A DNA stretch of 64,000 nt. Source: a virus. The stretch lies in IMG/VR virus record IMGVR_UViG_3300019757_000007, positions 1 to 64,000 of that record. One strand, given 5' to 3'. Below, piece by piece: positions 1 through 8,418 of this stretch. The first letter of the stretch is position 1; every line of letters begins with the position of its first letter. The notes below the pieces were generated by a model. That model saw only the letters and a program-made list of their open reading frames with translations, searched no databases and was not told where the DNA came from. Both the position numbers and the translations under genes were made by a program.

Positions 1-115
1 CATTTGATCCAACATTGTTTACTGCATTTGCTAATAAATCATCTAGTGAACCAGATTTTGCTGGAACTTGTAATAATGTTGAAGATACTGGTGAAATTTT
101 AATTGTGTTTAACAT
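1..115 (-). CDS. Partial CDS at left edge, unknown product
   Basis: The reading frame starts at the ATG at 115-113 and runs off the left edge without a stop, so only the first 38 residues are visible. AAAGG lies about ten bases upstream of the start. The visible peptide is rich in Ser, Leu and Asn, with no recognisable motif. It is the next gene downstream of the pair at 211-1271, separated by the terminator at 184-212, so it is probably a separate unit. Function unknown. Confidence 0.6.
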   Translation of the reverse strand, partial: MLNTIKISPVSSTLLQVPAKSGSLDDLLANAVNNVGSN

Positions 116-183
116 GGATATACCTTTTAATATTTAATTGAGTTTTGCTATAACTTCGGTTATAAATACATCGGTATTAAAAG

Positions 184-212
184 TGAAAAATAAATAGGAT
201 TTAATCCTATTT
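184..212 (-). terminator. Rho-independent terminator after 211-708
   Basis: On the minus strand a perfect AAATAGGAT / ATCCTATTT stem (192-212) is followed by ATTTTTC. It begins at the stop codon of the gene ending at 211. Confidence 0.75.
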
Positions 213-708
213 ATTTTAAAAATGATTTTTTAATAAATTTACAAAATTTATTAAAATCGATCCATTTAGGATCTTGGTGGGTTTTAGTTTGACCAACTAA
301 AATAGTTCCATTGTTTTTATTTACACTAAAACAATAAACACTATTTACGTTATCTTTAATTGTGTTTTTTTTTAGAGGAATAGTTTGACCTTTTAATCTA
401 TCAAGATCAAAAGTCGCATCATTTTTAGAAGTTTCTTCTTTTAATCTTTCTTTAACCATCTTCTCTAAATCTTGGCGATTACCAGTAGAAAATTTATATG
501 TTTTATTATAGTCATTTGGAAGATATCTAAATTGATTAATAAACTCAATTAAATCTTTTTTCTTAATTGTTGTAATTCCACTTACCTTTTTTTTAAAATC
601 AAAAGTTACGAAATCTATAGATTTTTTTTCTTCTAATAATACAACAACTTGTCTATCTTCATTTCTAAAGATCATTCCTGGTTCTAATATGTGTATTTTT
701 TTTTCCAT
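211..708 (-). CDS. Unknown protein, paralogue of the upstream gene
   Basis: 165 residues, no recognised family. N-terminal and C-terminal blocks match the product of the gene just upstream (711-1271): both begin with a short segment ending PGM and carry a C-terminal V-x-SVY-x-FSVN block, then a Gly-containing strand and PKW. This suggests two small beta-rich domains joined by a variable linker. No signal peptide or membrane segment. The start codon lies three bases after the upstream stop, with AGG-like bases inside the end of that gene, so translation is probably coupled. It ends at a strong terminator. Confidence 0.75.
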   Translation of the reverse strand: MEKKIHILEPGMIFRNEDRQVVVLLEEKKSIDFVTFDFKKKVSGITTIKKKDLIEFINQFRYLPNDYNKTYKFSTGNRQDLEKMVKERLKEETSKNDATFDLDRLKGQTIPLKKNTIKDNVNSVYCFSVNKNNGTILVGQTKTHQDPKWIDFNKFCKFIKKSFLK

Positions 709-710
709 TA

Positions 711-1271
711 TTATTTACCTGCTAACTTTTTAAAAAGTTCTACTGCTTTACCTGCTAATTCTTCTGTTGAAGAAGCATTTATAGAACCAGACGATAAATT
801 TTGTAAATCTTCTGGCATTACTTGTTGAAGAATTGAATCTGCTGGCATCCATTTAGGTTTTTCATCATGCTCATCTTCTCCAATAAGAACTGTTTTCTGA
901 CAAGGATTAACACTAAAAATATAAACACTCTCAACACCATGGTCATTAGGCTGTATTCTAAGAGTCTTATTTACTAATTTATCCATATTAATCATAAAAC
1001 CAGTACAATTTTTAGCTGGTTGGCCAGGAGTACCTGCAACTCCAGTTACTGTTTTAGTACTTTGATCAGTATTAAAATCATCAAGAATTGTTAATCCCTC
1101 GATTTTTTTTGCAAACTTTTTAGCATTCCAAGATTTTTGAACCCCAGGTTTTCCAGGTTTAATTACAATTACATTAATTAACTCTTTTTCTTCATCGATA
1201 GAAGTAACTGTAATTTTTATATCTTTTCCGATAAAACTCATACCGGGGATTAAAGTCGATTCTTTTTTCAT
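711..1271 (-). CDS. Unknown protein, first gene of the promoter-1 unit
   Basis: I place the start at 1271, where AAAAAGGAAAATCC precedes ATG; a start 12 codons upstream is possible but lacks a ribosome site. The 186-residue product shares the V-x-SVY-x-FSVN...G...PKW block with its downstream neighbour. It differs by a Gly/Pro-rich linker in the middle and an extra Ala/Leu-rich helical tail of about 40 residues. It is the first gene after the conserved promoter at 1458-1477, which suggests strong expression. Function unknown; duplication with the 211-708 gene is clear from sequence. Confidence 0.75.
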   Translation of the reverse strand: MKKESTLIPGMSFIGKDIKITVTSIDEEKELINVIVIKPGKPGVQKSWNAKKFAKKIEGLTILDDFNTDQSTKTVTGVAGTPGQPAKNCTGFMINMDKLVNKTLRIQPNDHGVESVYIFSVNPCQKTVLIGEDEHDEKPKWMPADSILQQVMPEDLQNLSSGSINASSTEELAGKAVELFKKLAGK

Positions 1272-1457
1272 TTGGATTTTCCTTTTTATATTTAGATATT
1301 TAGACATCGGTCTAAAAGGTTTATAAAAAAAATAGAATAAAAAAATAAAAATAAAATAAAAAGATAACTTTTTAATTCTATTAAATTACTTATTTCTAAT
1401 TCCTACATTATTTATAACAATAAAATAATATAACTTTTCAATTATACCATCTTATCT
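1272..1457 (-). other. Long AT-rich leader between promoter and first gene
   Basis: This 5' leader (transcribed right to left) holds the GAAA-loop hairpin at 1421-1445, a run of A/T homopolymers around 1325-1370, and a TTTAGAC/GTCTAAA hairpin at 1299-1316 just upstream of the ribosome site. There is no ORF of note. Confidence 0.5.
1421..1445 (-). promoter_or_regulatory. 5' leader hairpin with GAAA loop and U-rich tail
   Basis: Transcribed strand reads TATAATT-GAAA-AGTTATA followed by TTATTTTATT. The same 20 bases occur after the promoters at 45750 and 52418. It begins only a few bases after the likely transcription start, so it is either a 5' stabiliser or an early attenuator. Confidence 0.55.
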
Positions 1458-1477
1458 GATTATAATATATCTATACT
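1458..1477 (-). promoter_or_regulatory. Conserved phage promoter, copy 1
   Basis: Contains the exact 20-mer AGTATAGATATATTATAATC on the minus strand, preceded by TTTATAATAAGT (1485-1497) and followed by AGATAAG. Points toward the 711-1271 gene. Confidence 0.75.
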
Positions 1478-1544
1478 TTAGAGTACTTATTATAAAGTAT
1501 TATATTGTATAGATATCCTGTTTTTATCCCTAAGGATTATATAA

Positions 1545-1600
1545 TAGCTTAGCTTAAGATAGCTATAGCTTAGTATAGTGAGCTAGTTCTTAGCTATTTA
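1545..1600. repeat. AGCT-rich hairpin repeat, copy 1
   Basis: Two overlapping palindromes, TAGCTTAGCTTAAGATAGCTA and the family core CTATAGTGAGCTAG, lie directly 3' of the gene ending at 1603. This is the longest copy. Confidence 0.7.
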
Positions 1601-1602
1601 CT

Positions 1603-2529
1603 TTAAAAATCCGTAGTCTCAAACCTAAGATGATTATCTCTAAATTCGGTCCTACTTTTATTAAAAAAGTAATAATCTAATTTATGCTCGTCTAATTTCA
1701 GCCATTTATTTAGATTAATTAAAGCTAAAAAAGTAGCGGCTCTTATAGCATTAACCTTTCTTTTAGATTTAATTACTGTTTTACCATCAAAATACTTATT
1801 AAATTTTTTAGGTAATTTAATAAAATCTAAAAATTTTAAAGCTGATGGTAATCGATAATCTATTGGAAAATATAAATGTTCTGAATAAGAGTGCAATAAT
1901 AAATGATTTGGTATAACATCTTTAATAAAATACCAAGCTAATATCTCTCGTTTGAAGTATCTATCATTTCCAAAAGATGGAAAAACAGTTCCTAAAAATT
2001 TAATAAAACTATCTATATCTATTTTTTTATTCAAAATTCTTGAAATATATTTTCTAACGTAGTCTACTCGTTCCCGAGAATATATAGTTATATCAAAAAA
2101 ATATTTAGTTGTTTTAATATATTTTTTTCTATTTTTAAAAGATTTATGACTAATACATTTTAATAATTTCTTATAAAATTTATGACGTTTTCGTAAATCA
2201 GAATGAAAAAATAAAGACAACGTTTTATTATCTAGTATTTTATAGATTCTATCTAATAAATCAGAACTGTTAAATAATTGCTTTTCTCCCCAAAAATTAT
2301 AATTATACATATTAATAATAATACTTCTAAGGATTAAATTTTCTGGAGAAATACTTTTATTATCCCCACCATAGATATTTTTTTTATGTTGATAAGATTC
2401 GGTTATTTCTTTTAATAACTTATCTTTTTCATAAGAATCTAAATTACCTTCAGGAGTATCAAAATATTTAATTTTAGGATAACTTTTTAGATCTGTTTTA
2501 GCATTATTAATTATTTTTTTTAATAACAT
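1603..2529 (-). CDS. Unknown protein with faint similarity to queuosine-salvage (DUF2419) proteins
   Basis: 308 residues, basic, rich in Lys, Phe and Tyr. Around residues 225-275 it has DYRLP, then a spaced KFLDFIK segment and AIRAATFLALINL. This resembles the D-YR-P...IRA block of DUF2419/Qng1 nucleosidases, and a NYNFWG motif lies earlier. The family assignment is weak and made by eye. It would fit the 7-deazaguanine genes elsewhere in the window (QueE at 6196, Gat-QueC at 41614). The start overlaps the stop of the 2529-2936 gene by one base, so these are one operon. A general HhH-type fold or an unrelated protein is the alternative. Confidence 0.7.
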   Translation of the reverse strand: MLLKKIINNAKTDLKSYPKIKYFDTPEGNLDSYEKDKLLKEITESYQHKKNIYGGDNKSISPENLILRSIIINMYNYNFWGEKQLFNSSDLLDRIYKILDNKTLSLFFHSDLRKRHKFYKKLLKCISHKSFKNRKKYIKTTKYFFDITIYSRERVDYVRKYISRILNKKIDIDSFIKFLGTVFPSFGNDRYFKREILAWYFIKDVIPNHLLLHSYSEHLYFPIDYRLPSALKFLDFIKLPKKFNKYFDGKTVIKSKRKVNAIRAATFLALINLNKWLKLDEHKLDYYFFNKSRTEFRDNHLRFETTDF

Positions 2530-2936
2530 TATTTATCCTTTATATAAAAAATAATTTTATTATGAGTAATTACAAAACCATTTACATGAAAAAAATCATT
2601 TAATTCTTCTTTAAATTGATTCTCAATATGTTCCATAATTTCCGATTTCATTCCTTTTTCTAATTCTTCCTCAGTTAAAAAATGATCTGGTAACCAGGCA
2701 CCTCTATTATGAAATTTAGTATTCTTCTTTACTAAGAATTTATTATTTAATCCGTCGAGACTAAACTTAACTCTATTTTTATCTAACCAAGTATATACTA
2801 AAGTATCTGAGTATAAATCTATATTTAAGAAAGCCGCTTTTAATATAGCTTGTCTTGGTACCAAATACAGATCATGAGGTTTTTCTTCTGGAACCATTTC
2901 TTGCTCTGCTTCTTGTAAAGTATCCATTAACCCCAT
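2529..2936 (-). CDS. Unknown acidic protein
   Basis: 135 residues, acidic N-terminus (EAEQEMVPEEKPHD), mixed alpha/beta, no membrane segment and no recognised motif. One-base overlaps with both neighbours (2936 upstream, 2529 downstream) place it in a tightly coupled three-gene unit with the coiled-coil protein upstream. Not identified. Confidence 0.75.
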   Translation of the reverse strand: MGLMDTLQEAEQEMVPEEKPHDLYLVPRQAILKAAFLNIDLYSDTLVYTWLDKNRVKFSLDGLNNKFLVKKNTKFHNRGAWLPDHFLTEEELEKGMKSEIMEHIENQFKEELNDFFHVNGFVITHNKIIFYIKDK

Positions 2937-3511
2937 TATTTTACCTTTTCTACTTCAACATTATCAGCTACTAACCTTACTTTATTTTTTTCAGCTTCTG
3001 CTTTTTCTTTACGAATACGTTCGGCTTCTTTTCTAGATTTCTCTTGTTGTTTAAGAGCATCCGCTCGAGCTTTCAAGTCTTTATTTTTTTGAATCATTTC
3101 TTCTATTTTTTTCTGTTCTCTTTTAGCAGCTTCTTCTTCAGCCTCTTTAGTCATAGTTCTTAATAGAGCATGTAACTTCAAAAGTTCTTGAGTATTTCTT
3201 GTGTATACATTCGAGTATCTATCTATAATCTCTTTAATATTTCTATTATCTTCTTGGAATGCAGTAATCTTACTAGTAAGATTTCCACTCTTTTTAAAAT
3301 TAAGGTGATGAGTTTTTTCTAATTTTTCAAATTCTAATAAGAAACCTTTTTCTATTAACTTCTTATTTTCTTTTTTTAAAGAACTAACAGTTGATTTTAG
3401 GTAATCTATTTCTTTAACATAATTATATTTATCATGTACTACACTATTTAAAAAATAAATTAATATAGCTGTTATTATAAGACACCATACTATAGTTTGA
3501 TTTTTTGTCAT
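2936..3511 (-). CDS. Membrane-anchored coiled-coil protein
   Basis: 191 residues. A single hydrophobic helix (about residues 8-24) near the N-terminus is followed by a long heptad-type helix. The region from about 115 to 180 is almost entirely Lys, Glu, Arg, Ala and Gln. This is the topology of an inner-membrane anchor with a long rod, as in i-spanins or phage tethering proteins, but there is no partner lipoprotein nearby and the arm is much longer than a usual i-spanin. Preceded by GGAAAAAAAT before ATG. Lies just after the CCTGTCG hairpin element. Confidence 0.75.
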   Translation of the reverse strand: MTKNQTIVWCLIITAILIYFLNSVVHDKYNYVKEIDYLKSTVSSLKKENKKLIEKGFLLEFEKLEKTHHLNFKKSGNLTSKITAFQEDNRNIKEIIDRYSNVYTRNTQELLKLHALLRTMTKEAEEEAAKREQKKIEEMIQKNKDLKARADALKQQEKSRKEAERIRKEKAEAEKNKVRLVADNVEVEKVK

Positions 3512-3533
3512 ATTTTTTTCCTTTGTAATTTAA

Positions 3534-3564
3534 CGACAGGAAGGCTGGATGAGATTCCTCATCC
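3534..3564 (-). terminator. Hairpin plus CCTGTCG element, copy 1
   Basis: After the gene ending at 3571 the minus strand reads GGATGAGGAATCTCATCC (a 7-base-pair stem, 3547-3564), then AGCCTTCCTGTCGTTAAA. The same TTCCTGTCG follows hairpins at 17708, 45810 and 61084. No long U-run, so termination is not certain. Confidence 0.55.
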
Positions 3565-3570
3565 ATTTTC

Positions 3571-4188
3571 CTAAGTTCTTGAAAAAGCAGCCGCGGCTTC
3601 TCTTTCTTTTAATAATTTTTGATTAACAGTTTCATTAGCTAAAGCTTCTATTTGCTTAGCAACTCCAACTGCATGCCATTTATCTAAACTTAATTGAATT
3701 TGTGAATTTCCTTTATAATTAATATAAATTCTTTTCTTACCTCTAAATTCTCCGGCTCCAATACTACATTGTTTTGTAACACCTTGACCATTTGCAGATG
3801 CTTTTGAACTATCAGTATATACAACAAAGTCGGCATCTCCACCTTCCCCTTTAACAGCCATAAGAATAGCTTCACCCATAGCAAATAAATCCCGAACACT
3901 AATTTTCATAGTTTCTTTTGCAGCTTGATTATATGTAATTCCGGTAGCTTTTGTATTATCTGGAATACCGGGAATAACTGTTACAAATGCTGAGGCTTCT
4001 GGAAATTTTTTACTTAAGTCTACAAACCCAGTAACCTCAAATAATTGTTTGGCAGTATAGTTAATTTTTCCAACAATATGATTATTATATTCTCTTGCTG
4101 GTCCAGAAGTTTGAACTCCTGCTGGTGCGGTTCCTGGAACTGGTGCTCCTGTTTGTACTGGTGCTACTCCTGCTGGTGGTACTGACAT
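3571..4188 (-). CDS. Unknown protein with Pro/Ala/Gly-rich N-terminus
   Basis: I choose the start at 4188 because AAAGGAAAAAAT precedes that ATG; an in-frame ATG nine codons upstream overlaps the neighbouring gene. The first 30 residues are a low-complexity Val/Pro/Ala/Gly/Thr tail containing VAPVQTG, a string also present at the N-terminus of the probable primase at 63481. The remaining 170 residues form a compact mixed domain with a basic GKKRIYINYKG stretch that could bind nucleic acid. No family recognised. Followed by a hairpin with the CCTGTCG element. Confidence 0.75.
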   Translation of the reverse strand: MSVPPAGVAPVQTGAPVPGTAPAGVQTSGPAREYNNHIVGKINYTAKQLFEVTGFVDLSKKFPEASAFVTVIPGIPDNTKATGITYNQAAKETMKISVRDLFAMGEAILMAVKGEGGDADFVVYTDSSKASANGQGVTKQCSIGAGEFRGKKRIYINYKGNSQIQLSLDKWHAVGVAKQIEALANETVNQKLLKEREAAAAFSRT

Positions 4189-4204
4189 ATTTTTTCCTTT
4201 GAGG

Positions 4205-4429
4205 CTATTCGCCAATATGATTGCTAGTTAAATTTTTACCTTGCTCGGTTACATAAAATAACTCTTGTTTACCATATTCTTCATTATTTAAAATAATACC
4301 ATTATCCGGAAGAATTTCAATTTCATATCCGTACATAATATTTTTTAATTTTTCAATGGCATCTTCTTCATTCTTTCCAACTACCGTAGTAATTTCCATC
4401 TCACTGAAGAGAGTTATTTTAAAATCCAT
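4205..4429 (-). CDS. Small unknown protein
   Basis: 74 residues, acidic, with a predicted beta-alpha-beta pattern and a helix EEDAIEKLKNI. The stop of this gene lies just upstream of the ribosome site of the 3571-4188 gene. Its own start overlaps the upstream stop by one base. No recognisable motif. Confidence 0.65.
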   Translation of the reverse strand: MDFKITLFSEMEITTVVGKNEEDAIEKLKNIMYGYEIEILPDNGIILNNEEYGKQELFYVTEQGKNLTSNHIGE

Positions 4430-4854
4430 TAAAATAAATCATCCACATCAATTCCTAAATCTATATCTACTCCATCAACATTTATTGGAGCAGTAGTATC
4501 TAGGTTAGATAATTTGGCTTCTATCGCAGAAGCCCCATCCTCTATTTGAGAAGCGAAAACTCTACCAGTATCATTTTCATATTTTTTTAAATGAGTTTCT
4601 AAATCAGTTAAAAAAGTATCTTGTAATTTTAAAGCATCGGCTTCAGCTTGACTTCCAATTTTAACTGGAACTAGAACCATTTTATGATCCATAGAATCTA
4701 ATAAATTATTTAAACCCTTTTCACCCATTTTATCTTGCTTTCCAGCTAAGAAATATCTTACTCCAAGATAACTTCCTGGTAAATTTAAATCTTTTAAAAA
4801 TGTTGTTTTGTTTGGGATTTTTGAAATAATTTCTTTTAACTTTGTATAAAACAT
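4429..4854 (-). CDS. Unknown protein, possible small HTH at the N-terminus
   Basis: 141 residues. Residues about 18-60 (LKDLNLPGSYLGVRYFLAGK, then a helix ending in MVLVPVK) have the rhythm of a small phage helix-turn-helix that ends in a beta strand. This is inference from spacing only. The C-terminal third is acidic and rich in Asp, ending DIDLGIDVDDLF. One-base overlap with the next gene. Confidence 0.7.
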   Translation of the reverse strand: MFYTKLKEIISKIPNKTTFLKDLNLPGSYLGVRYFLAGKQDKMGEKGLNNLLDSMDHKMVLVPVKIGSQAEADALKLQDTFLTDLETHLKKYENDTGRVFASQIEDGASAIEAKLSNLDTTAPINVDGVDIDLGIDVDDLF

Positions 4855-4887
4855 ATATGTTTCCTTTTATGGCTTTTAGCCCATTTT

Positions 4888-6186
4888 TTAATAACTAAGA
4901 GTTTTAAACTCTCCAGTACATAAGAATGGATCTTCTAACTCATTTACTTCCTTTAATGATTGAACATTCTTTGGGTTTCTTTGAGGTATAAATCTAATAT
5001 CTGATGCTATGGTTAAATTATTATTCTTTGGTATTAAATTCGATTTTCTACCCAGTTTAAAATAATCATAAGGTGCTCCTTCTTTAAAGGCTACTGTATA
5101 TATCTCTGGCTTTAATTTATATAAAGAAATAATAGCATTTCTATTAAGTAAATAATCCTTTTGAGATAAAGTAGTTTCAAAGAATTCGGTATGTATATTA
5201 TTATTTTTTGAACTTACTGGTTCGCTAAATTTTCCATTTACATTTTCTATAGTTAATTTTTGAGATACTTCTTCTGGATCAATTACATAAGATGTATTAT
5301 CATAAGTATTCTTTACAGAATGTTTACAGCTAATAAATCTATTACTAAATGTATTTCCAAAATAATTTCCATTTTTAACTATTATAGGTTGAGACTGAAC
5401 TTGAACTGTACTATCCTTTTCAAATAAAGCACATTCGGTACTTTGATTTCTCCAAGATGATGGATCTTTAAAATCTATCATAATTAATTCAGTACAGTTT
5501 TTTGAAACTCTTGCATCAAATCCCTCATCAAATCCATATTCTATTGGATTTAAGGAGAATGGATAAGTGCCAAGCATATACTCAATATTATCATAATTAC
5601 TTTTATTAACTGGAAAACTTAAATCGGTATAACCAGTTGAACTCATATTCTCAGTACAATAATTCTGAACGCTAAATCCAGAACCATAAGTATCTATTAA
5701 TATTTTTGGTAATTTTTCAAATATAAGAGTTGTACTTTTCTTAAACCCACCAGAGCCATTTACTTCCGTATTTACAGCTCCTAGAGTTTTCTCCCTTTCT
5801 AATTTATTCATTATAATTGATTTTAATATGATATTAGAATCGGTTAAATCAGCTCCCGCAATTGCTTCTTTACTTGTATCAAAATCAGCAGTTACTACAT
5901 TATAAAAATTATTATAAAAAGTAACTCCTTGTTGAGACACATTAATTTCAATAAAATATAAATTACTATTTAAGGCAGTAATTAATTCTATTGGAACTTG
6001 ATTCAATTTTAATTGAGCTAATGGAATTTTTTTATTAACTAGGGATTTACTTTGAGCAAAATAACCTATATTTACAGCACCAAAATTAGCTTTATGAAAA
6101 GCTAATACAGTTGGGTCTAATGAAGCTACATCCGCGGAATTAAAATGGATAGTAGCTTTTATATTATAATATAGATTAGAAGCCAT
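4888..6186 (-). CDS. Unknown 432-residue protein, possibly structural
   Basis: 432 residues, no signal peptide, rich in Asn, Ser, Thr and aromatic residues, with many short beta strands. This is the composition often seen in virion or baseplate proteins. Five cysteines are scattered without a metal-site pattern. The start is preceded by GGGGTATTAAATGG. It lies between QueE and the 4429 gene in the same direction, with a short TGGGCT/AGCCAT hairpin (4870-4885) after its stop. No homologue recognised; the structural role is a guess from composition. Confidence 0.75.
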   Translation of the reverse strand: MASNLYYNIKATIHFNSADVASLDPTVLAFHKANFGAVNIGYFAQSKSLVNKKIPLAQLKLNQVPIELITALNSNLYFIEINVSQQGVTFYNNFYNVVTADFDTSKEAIAGADLTDSNIILKSIIMNKLEREKTLGAVNTEVNGSGGFKKSTTLIFEKLPKILIDTYGSGFSVQNYCTENMSSTGYTDLSFPVNKSNYDNIEYMLGTYPFSLNPIEYGFDEGFDARVSKNCTELIMIDFKDPSSWRNQSTECALFEKDSTVQVQSQPIIVKNGNYFGNTFSNRFISCKHSVKNTYDNTSYVIDPEEVSQKLTIENVNGKFSEPVSSKNNNIHTEFFETTLSQKDYLLNRNAIISLYKLKPEIYTVAFKEGAPYDYFKLGRKSNLIPKNNNLTIASDIRFIPQRNPKNVQSLKEVNELEDPFLCTGEFKTLSY

Positions 6187-6195
6187 TTAATACCC

Positions 6196-7056
6196 CTAAT
6201 CTAATCGTCTGTCTACATGTATTCTTGGAGAATATCTTAGACCATTTTGTAGAGCCATTTTTGAAGATGCGTCTTTAGATGCTTCCCAAATATCTCTATC
6301 TTTATCCAATGGATCTTCTGGAGTCCAAGGCATAACTAGAATATTTCTATTTTCAAAACCAGCTTCTTTTACAAGATTAATTAATTTGAATAATAAGAAG
6401 TTATCTTTAGCGCCTTCTTTATACACAAATTTAAAATTAATTGGATAATGAATTAAATAAGTTTTACAGTTATCGATAACTTTTGAATACATCTCAAAGA
6501 TTTCATCATCAGTTAAAGAACCAGCATAACATTCTTCTGCATCAATTTTTGGACTAATAGTTAACATAGTATTGATACCTAAATCATTTTTAATAGTATT
6601 AAAAGTTTTTAGTACTTTAAGAACCACATCATCTTTACTTAAAAGATTTCCATTACTCTCAATTCCTAAATAATCCAAAGACTTAGATTCTAAATCTTGA
6701 CCCCAATGAAATATCTGAGGGATAAATTCAATAAAATGTAAAGGTTCCCCACCTGTAATAGTCATTCTTTTAATTTCTTTTCCAGCCATTTCAGTTTGTA
6801 CTTTTTCAGTTAATGAACCAAGTTCATCTTTACCATCTTTTACAAACCAAGAATATTTAGAATCACACCAAGTACAAGAAGCAGAATAGCAACCGGCTAA
6901 TCTAATATATAAAGATGGTTCTCCAATAGCCCCACCCTCTCCTTCTAAACTACAAAACCATTGACTAATCTTTGGAAACTTATTAATAGTATCAAAAAAT
7001 AATTTCTTATCTTTTAAGTTATTATTTTCTGTTATTAAATCTCTTTCATTTTTCAT
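6196..7056 (-). CDS. queE: QueE-like radical SAM enzyme (7-carboxy-7-deazaguanine synthase)
   Basis: 286 residues. QueE converts carboxy-tetrahydropterin to 7-carboxy-7-deazaguanine, an early step toward preQ0. The N-terminus shows the family pattern: SLEGEG (36-41), IGEPSLYIRLAGC (44-56), then the Fe-S cysteines C56, C61 and C64 and DSKYSW. ITGGEPL around residue 100 is the SAM-binding GGEP motif. The cysteine spacing is CX4CX2C rather than the usual CX3CX2C. The length is slightly above bacterial QueE. Together with Gat-QueC at 41614 it implies a phage 7-deazaguanine route; QueD, FolE and the DNA-inserting enzyme are not in this window. Confidence 0.9.
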   Translation of the reverse strand: MKNERDLITENNNLKDKKLFFDTINKFPKISQWFCSLEGEGGAIGEPSLYIRLAGCYSASCTWCDSKYSWFVKDGKDELGSLTEKVQTEMAGKEIKRMTITGGEPLHFIEFIPQIFHWGQDLESKSLDYLGIESNGNLLSKDDVVLKVLKTFNTIKNDLGINTMLTISPKIDAEECYAGSLTDDEIFEMYSKVIDNCKTYLIHYPINFKFVYKEGAKDNFLLFKLINLVKEAGFENRNILVMPWTPEDPLDKDRDIWEASKDASSKMALQNGLRYSPRIHVDRRLD

Positions 7057-7107
7057 TTTCTTCCTTTTTAATTTAGGTATATACTATTATATCTTTAATA
7101 TCTTATA

Positions 7108-7611
7108 CTAGTTCTTCTTTTCTTTATTTATATTATCCCACGGAAAATTAATCCAACCATCTGGTTTTTCTAATCCCCAATAATCGGCTCTTTGTGGAGA
7201 TTCATTATGAACTGGTTTCTTATTTTGATATATACAAGCCACTTTAGAATTAATTTTTTCAGAATGAAAAAACCCTCTAATTAATTTAACTGTTTCTCCA
7301 GAATCAATTAAATCATCAACAATTAATACATTAATTAATCTATCTTCCGCTGGATTTAATAAACCTAATTTTTCAATTTTTGCAATACACGTATTAATTT
7401 CAGTACTGGCTCTATTAATATTATCTCTTAATTGCACACTAATACTTTCTACATTTTTAACATCTAAACCATATGCAATATATTGAGCTGGAACTAGACC
7501 GCCTCTAGCTAATCCAATAATCACATCAGGATAAAAATTACTAGCTTTCACTTGTTTAATTATTTCTCTAACACCATTTTCTATATCATTTATTTCGATA
7601 TTTATTGCCAT
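7108..7611 (-). CDS. Purine-type phosphoribosyltransferase
   Basis: 167 residues, the length of xanthine/guanine-type enzymes. The PRPP-binding loop VLIVDDLIDSGET is complete, preceded by the IGLARGGLVPA segment that closes over PRPP in type I phosphoribosyltransferases. Such enzymes join a base to PRPP. Here the base could be a purine or a deazapurine, given QueE next door; that link is inference. The 3' end holds a Trp-rich tail (PDGWINFPWDN). Its start overlaps the end of the 7602-8087 gene by ten bases. Confidence 0.88.
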   Translation of the reverse strand: MAINIEINDIENGVREIIKQVKASNFYPDVIIGLARGGLVPAQYIAYGLDVKNVESISVQLRDNINRASTEINTCIAKIEKLGLLNPAEDRLINVLIVDDLIDSGETVKLIRGFFHSEKINSKVACIYQNKKPVHNESPQRADYWGLEKPDGWINFPWDNINKEKKN

Positions 7612-8087
7612 ATCATTCCTTTTTTATTTTTAATAATCTTAGCCGATTTATAATTATGTACTTCTCCCATCCGAGGAATATCTTCTCTAATTTTATACGC
7701 ACAAATTCTTCCCGTCATTCTATGAACTGACTGGATCATCCAAGGATAGATATAATGTTCTTTTCTATCATGAAAATCACCATTATCTAATTTAGCATAA
7801 TAAAACCGGTGGATATGGTTTAAAACGATATGTTCATTATTTAAAAGAATTTTTCCATTTTCCGAATTAGTCACAAAGTAATTATAATCTTCAATTTTTA
7901 TACAAACATCCGTTTCTTTAAAAACTATGTACTTATCCATAATAATTTCGTGATCTGGATATAATTTTAATAGATCGGGTATACTAAATAATATTACCAA
8001 TACCCTTCCACTTCTCCAATTACTTGGAGCCAGGTTTTCAATTTCAGTTCCTCTTGAAAATACTTTAGTAAATACATTTCTACTCAT
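7602..8087 (-). CDS. Unknown protein
   Basis: 161 residues, mixed alpha/beta, with histidine-rich patches (HIVLNHIHRFYYAK, DRKEHYIYPWMIQSVHRM). A regular metal-binding motif is not evident. The stop is followed at once by the phosphoribosyltransferase start, and its own start overlaps the 8080-8409 gene by eight bases. Not recognised. Confidence 0.72.
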   Translation of the reverse strand: MSRNVFTKVFSRGTEIENLAPSNWRSGRVLVILFSIPDLLKLYPDHEIIMDKYIVFKETDVCIKIEDYNYFVTNSENGKILLNNEHIVLNHIHRFYYAKLDNGDFHDRKEHYIYPWMIQSVHRMTGRICAYKIREDIPRMGEVHNYKSAKIIKNKKGMIWQ

Positions 8088-8409
8088 GATCGAGCCAAAG
8101 ATTAGGAATTAAACGACCTACTTTTTGCATTAAAGTAGAACATTCTTTTTTATTGATATTTTCTGTTTGATCAAAACTTCTTTTTTGAAAATCCTCAATC
8201 TCTTTTATTAATTCTAAAAGTTTTTCTTTATCATGATAATCATTTTCATAATTACTTAAAGAACCCCAATATTGAGCAACTCTTTTTAATTTAGTATTTA
8301 ATAGTTCTAAAATAAAAAAATAATCAGTATCCCGATCGTTATATATTACTTTTCTATAAGCTATTAAATTACCAAGTCCAACGAAAAATCTACTTATTTT
8401 TCCTAACAT
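8080..8409 (-). CDS. Small unknown helical protein
   Basis: 109 residues, mostly charged helices, beginning MLGKISRFFVGLGNL. AAGGAAATAAA precedes the ATG. No motif recognised. Overlap with the downstream gene indicates a coupled operon from 9.3 kb to 7.1 kb. Confidence 0.7.
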   Translation of the reverse strand: MLGKISRFFVGLGNLIAYRKVIYNDRDTDYFFILELLNTKLKRVAQYWGSLSNYENDYHDKEKLLELIKEIEDFQKRSFDQTENINKKECSTLMQKVGRLIPNLWLDHE

Positions 8410-8418
8410 TTTATTTCC

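Noticed and set aside
3690-3899. Minus-strand frame inside the 3571-4188 gene
   Set aside because: It lies wholly within a better-supported gene in another frame and lacks a ribosome site.
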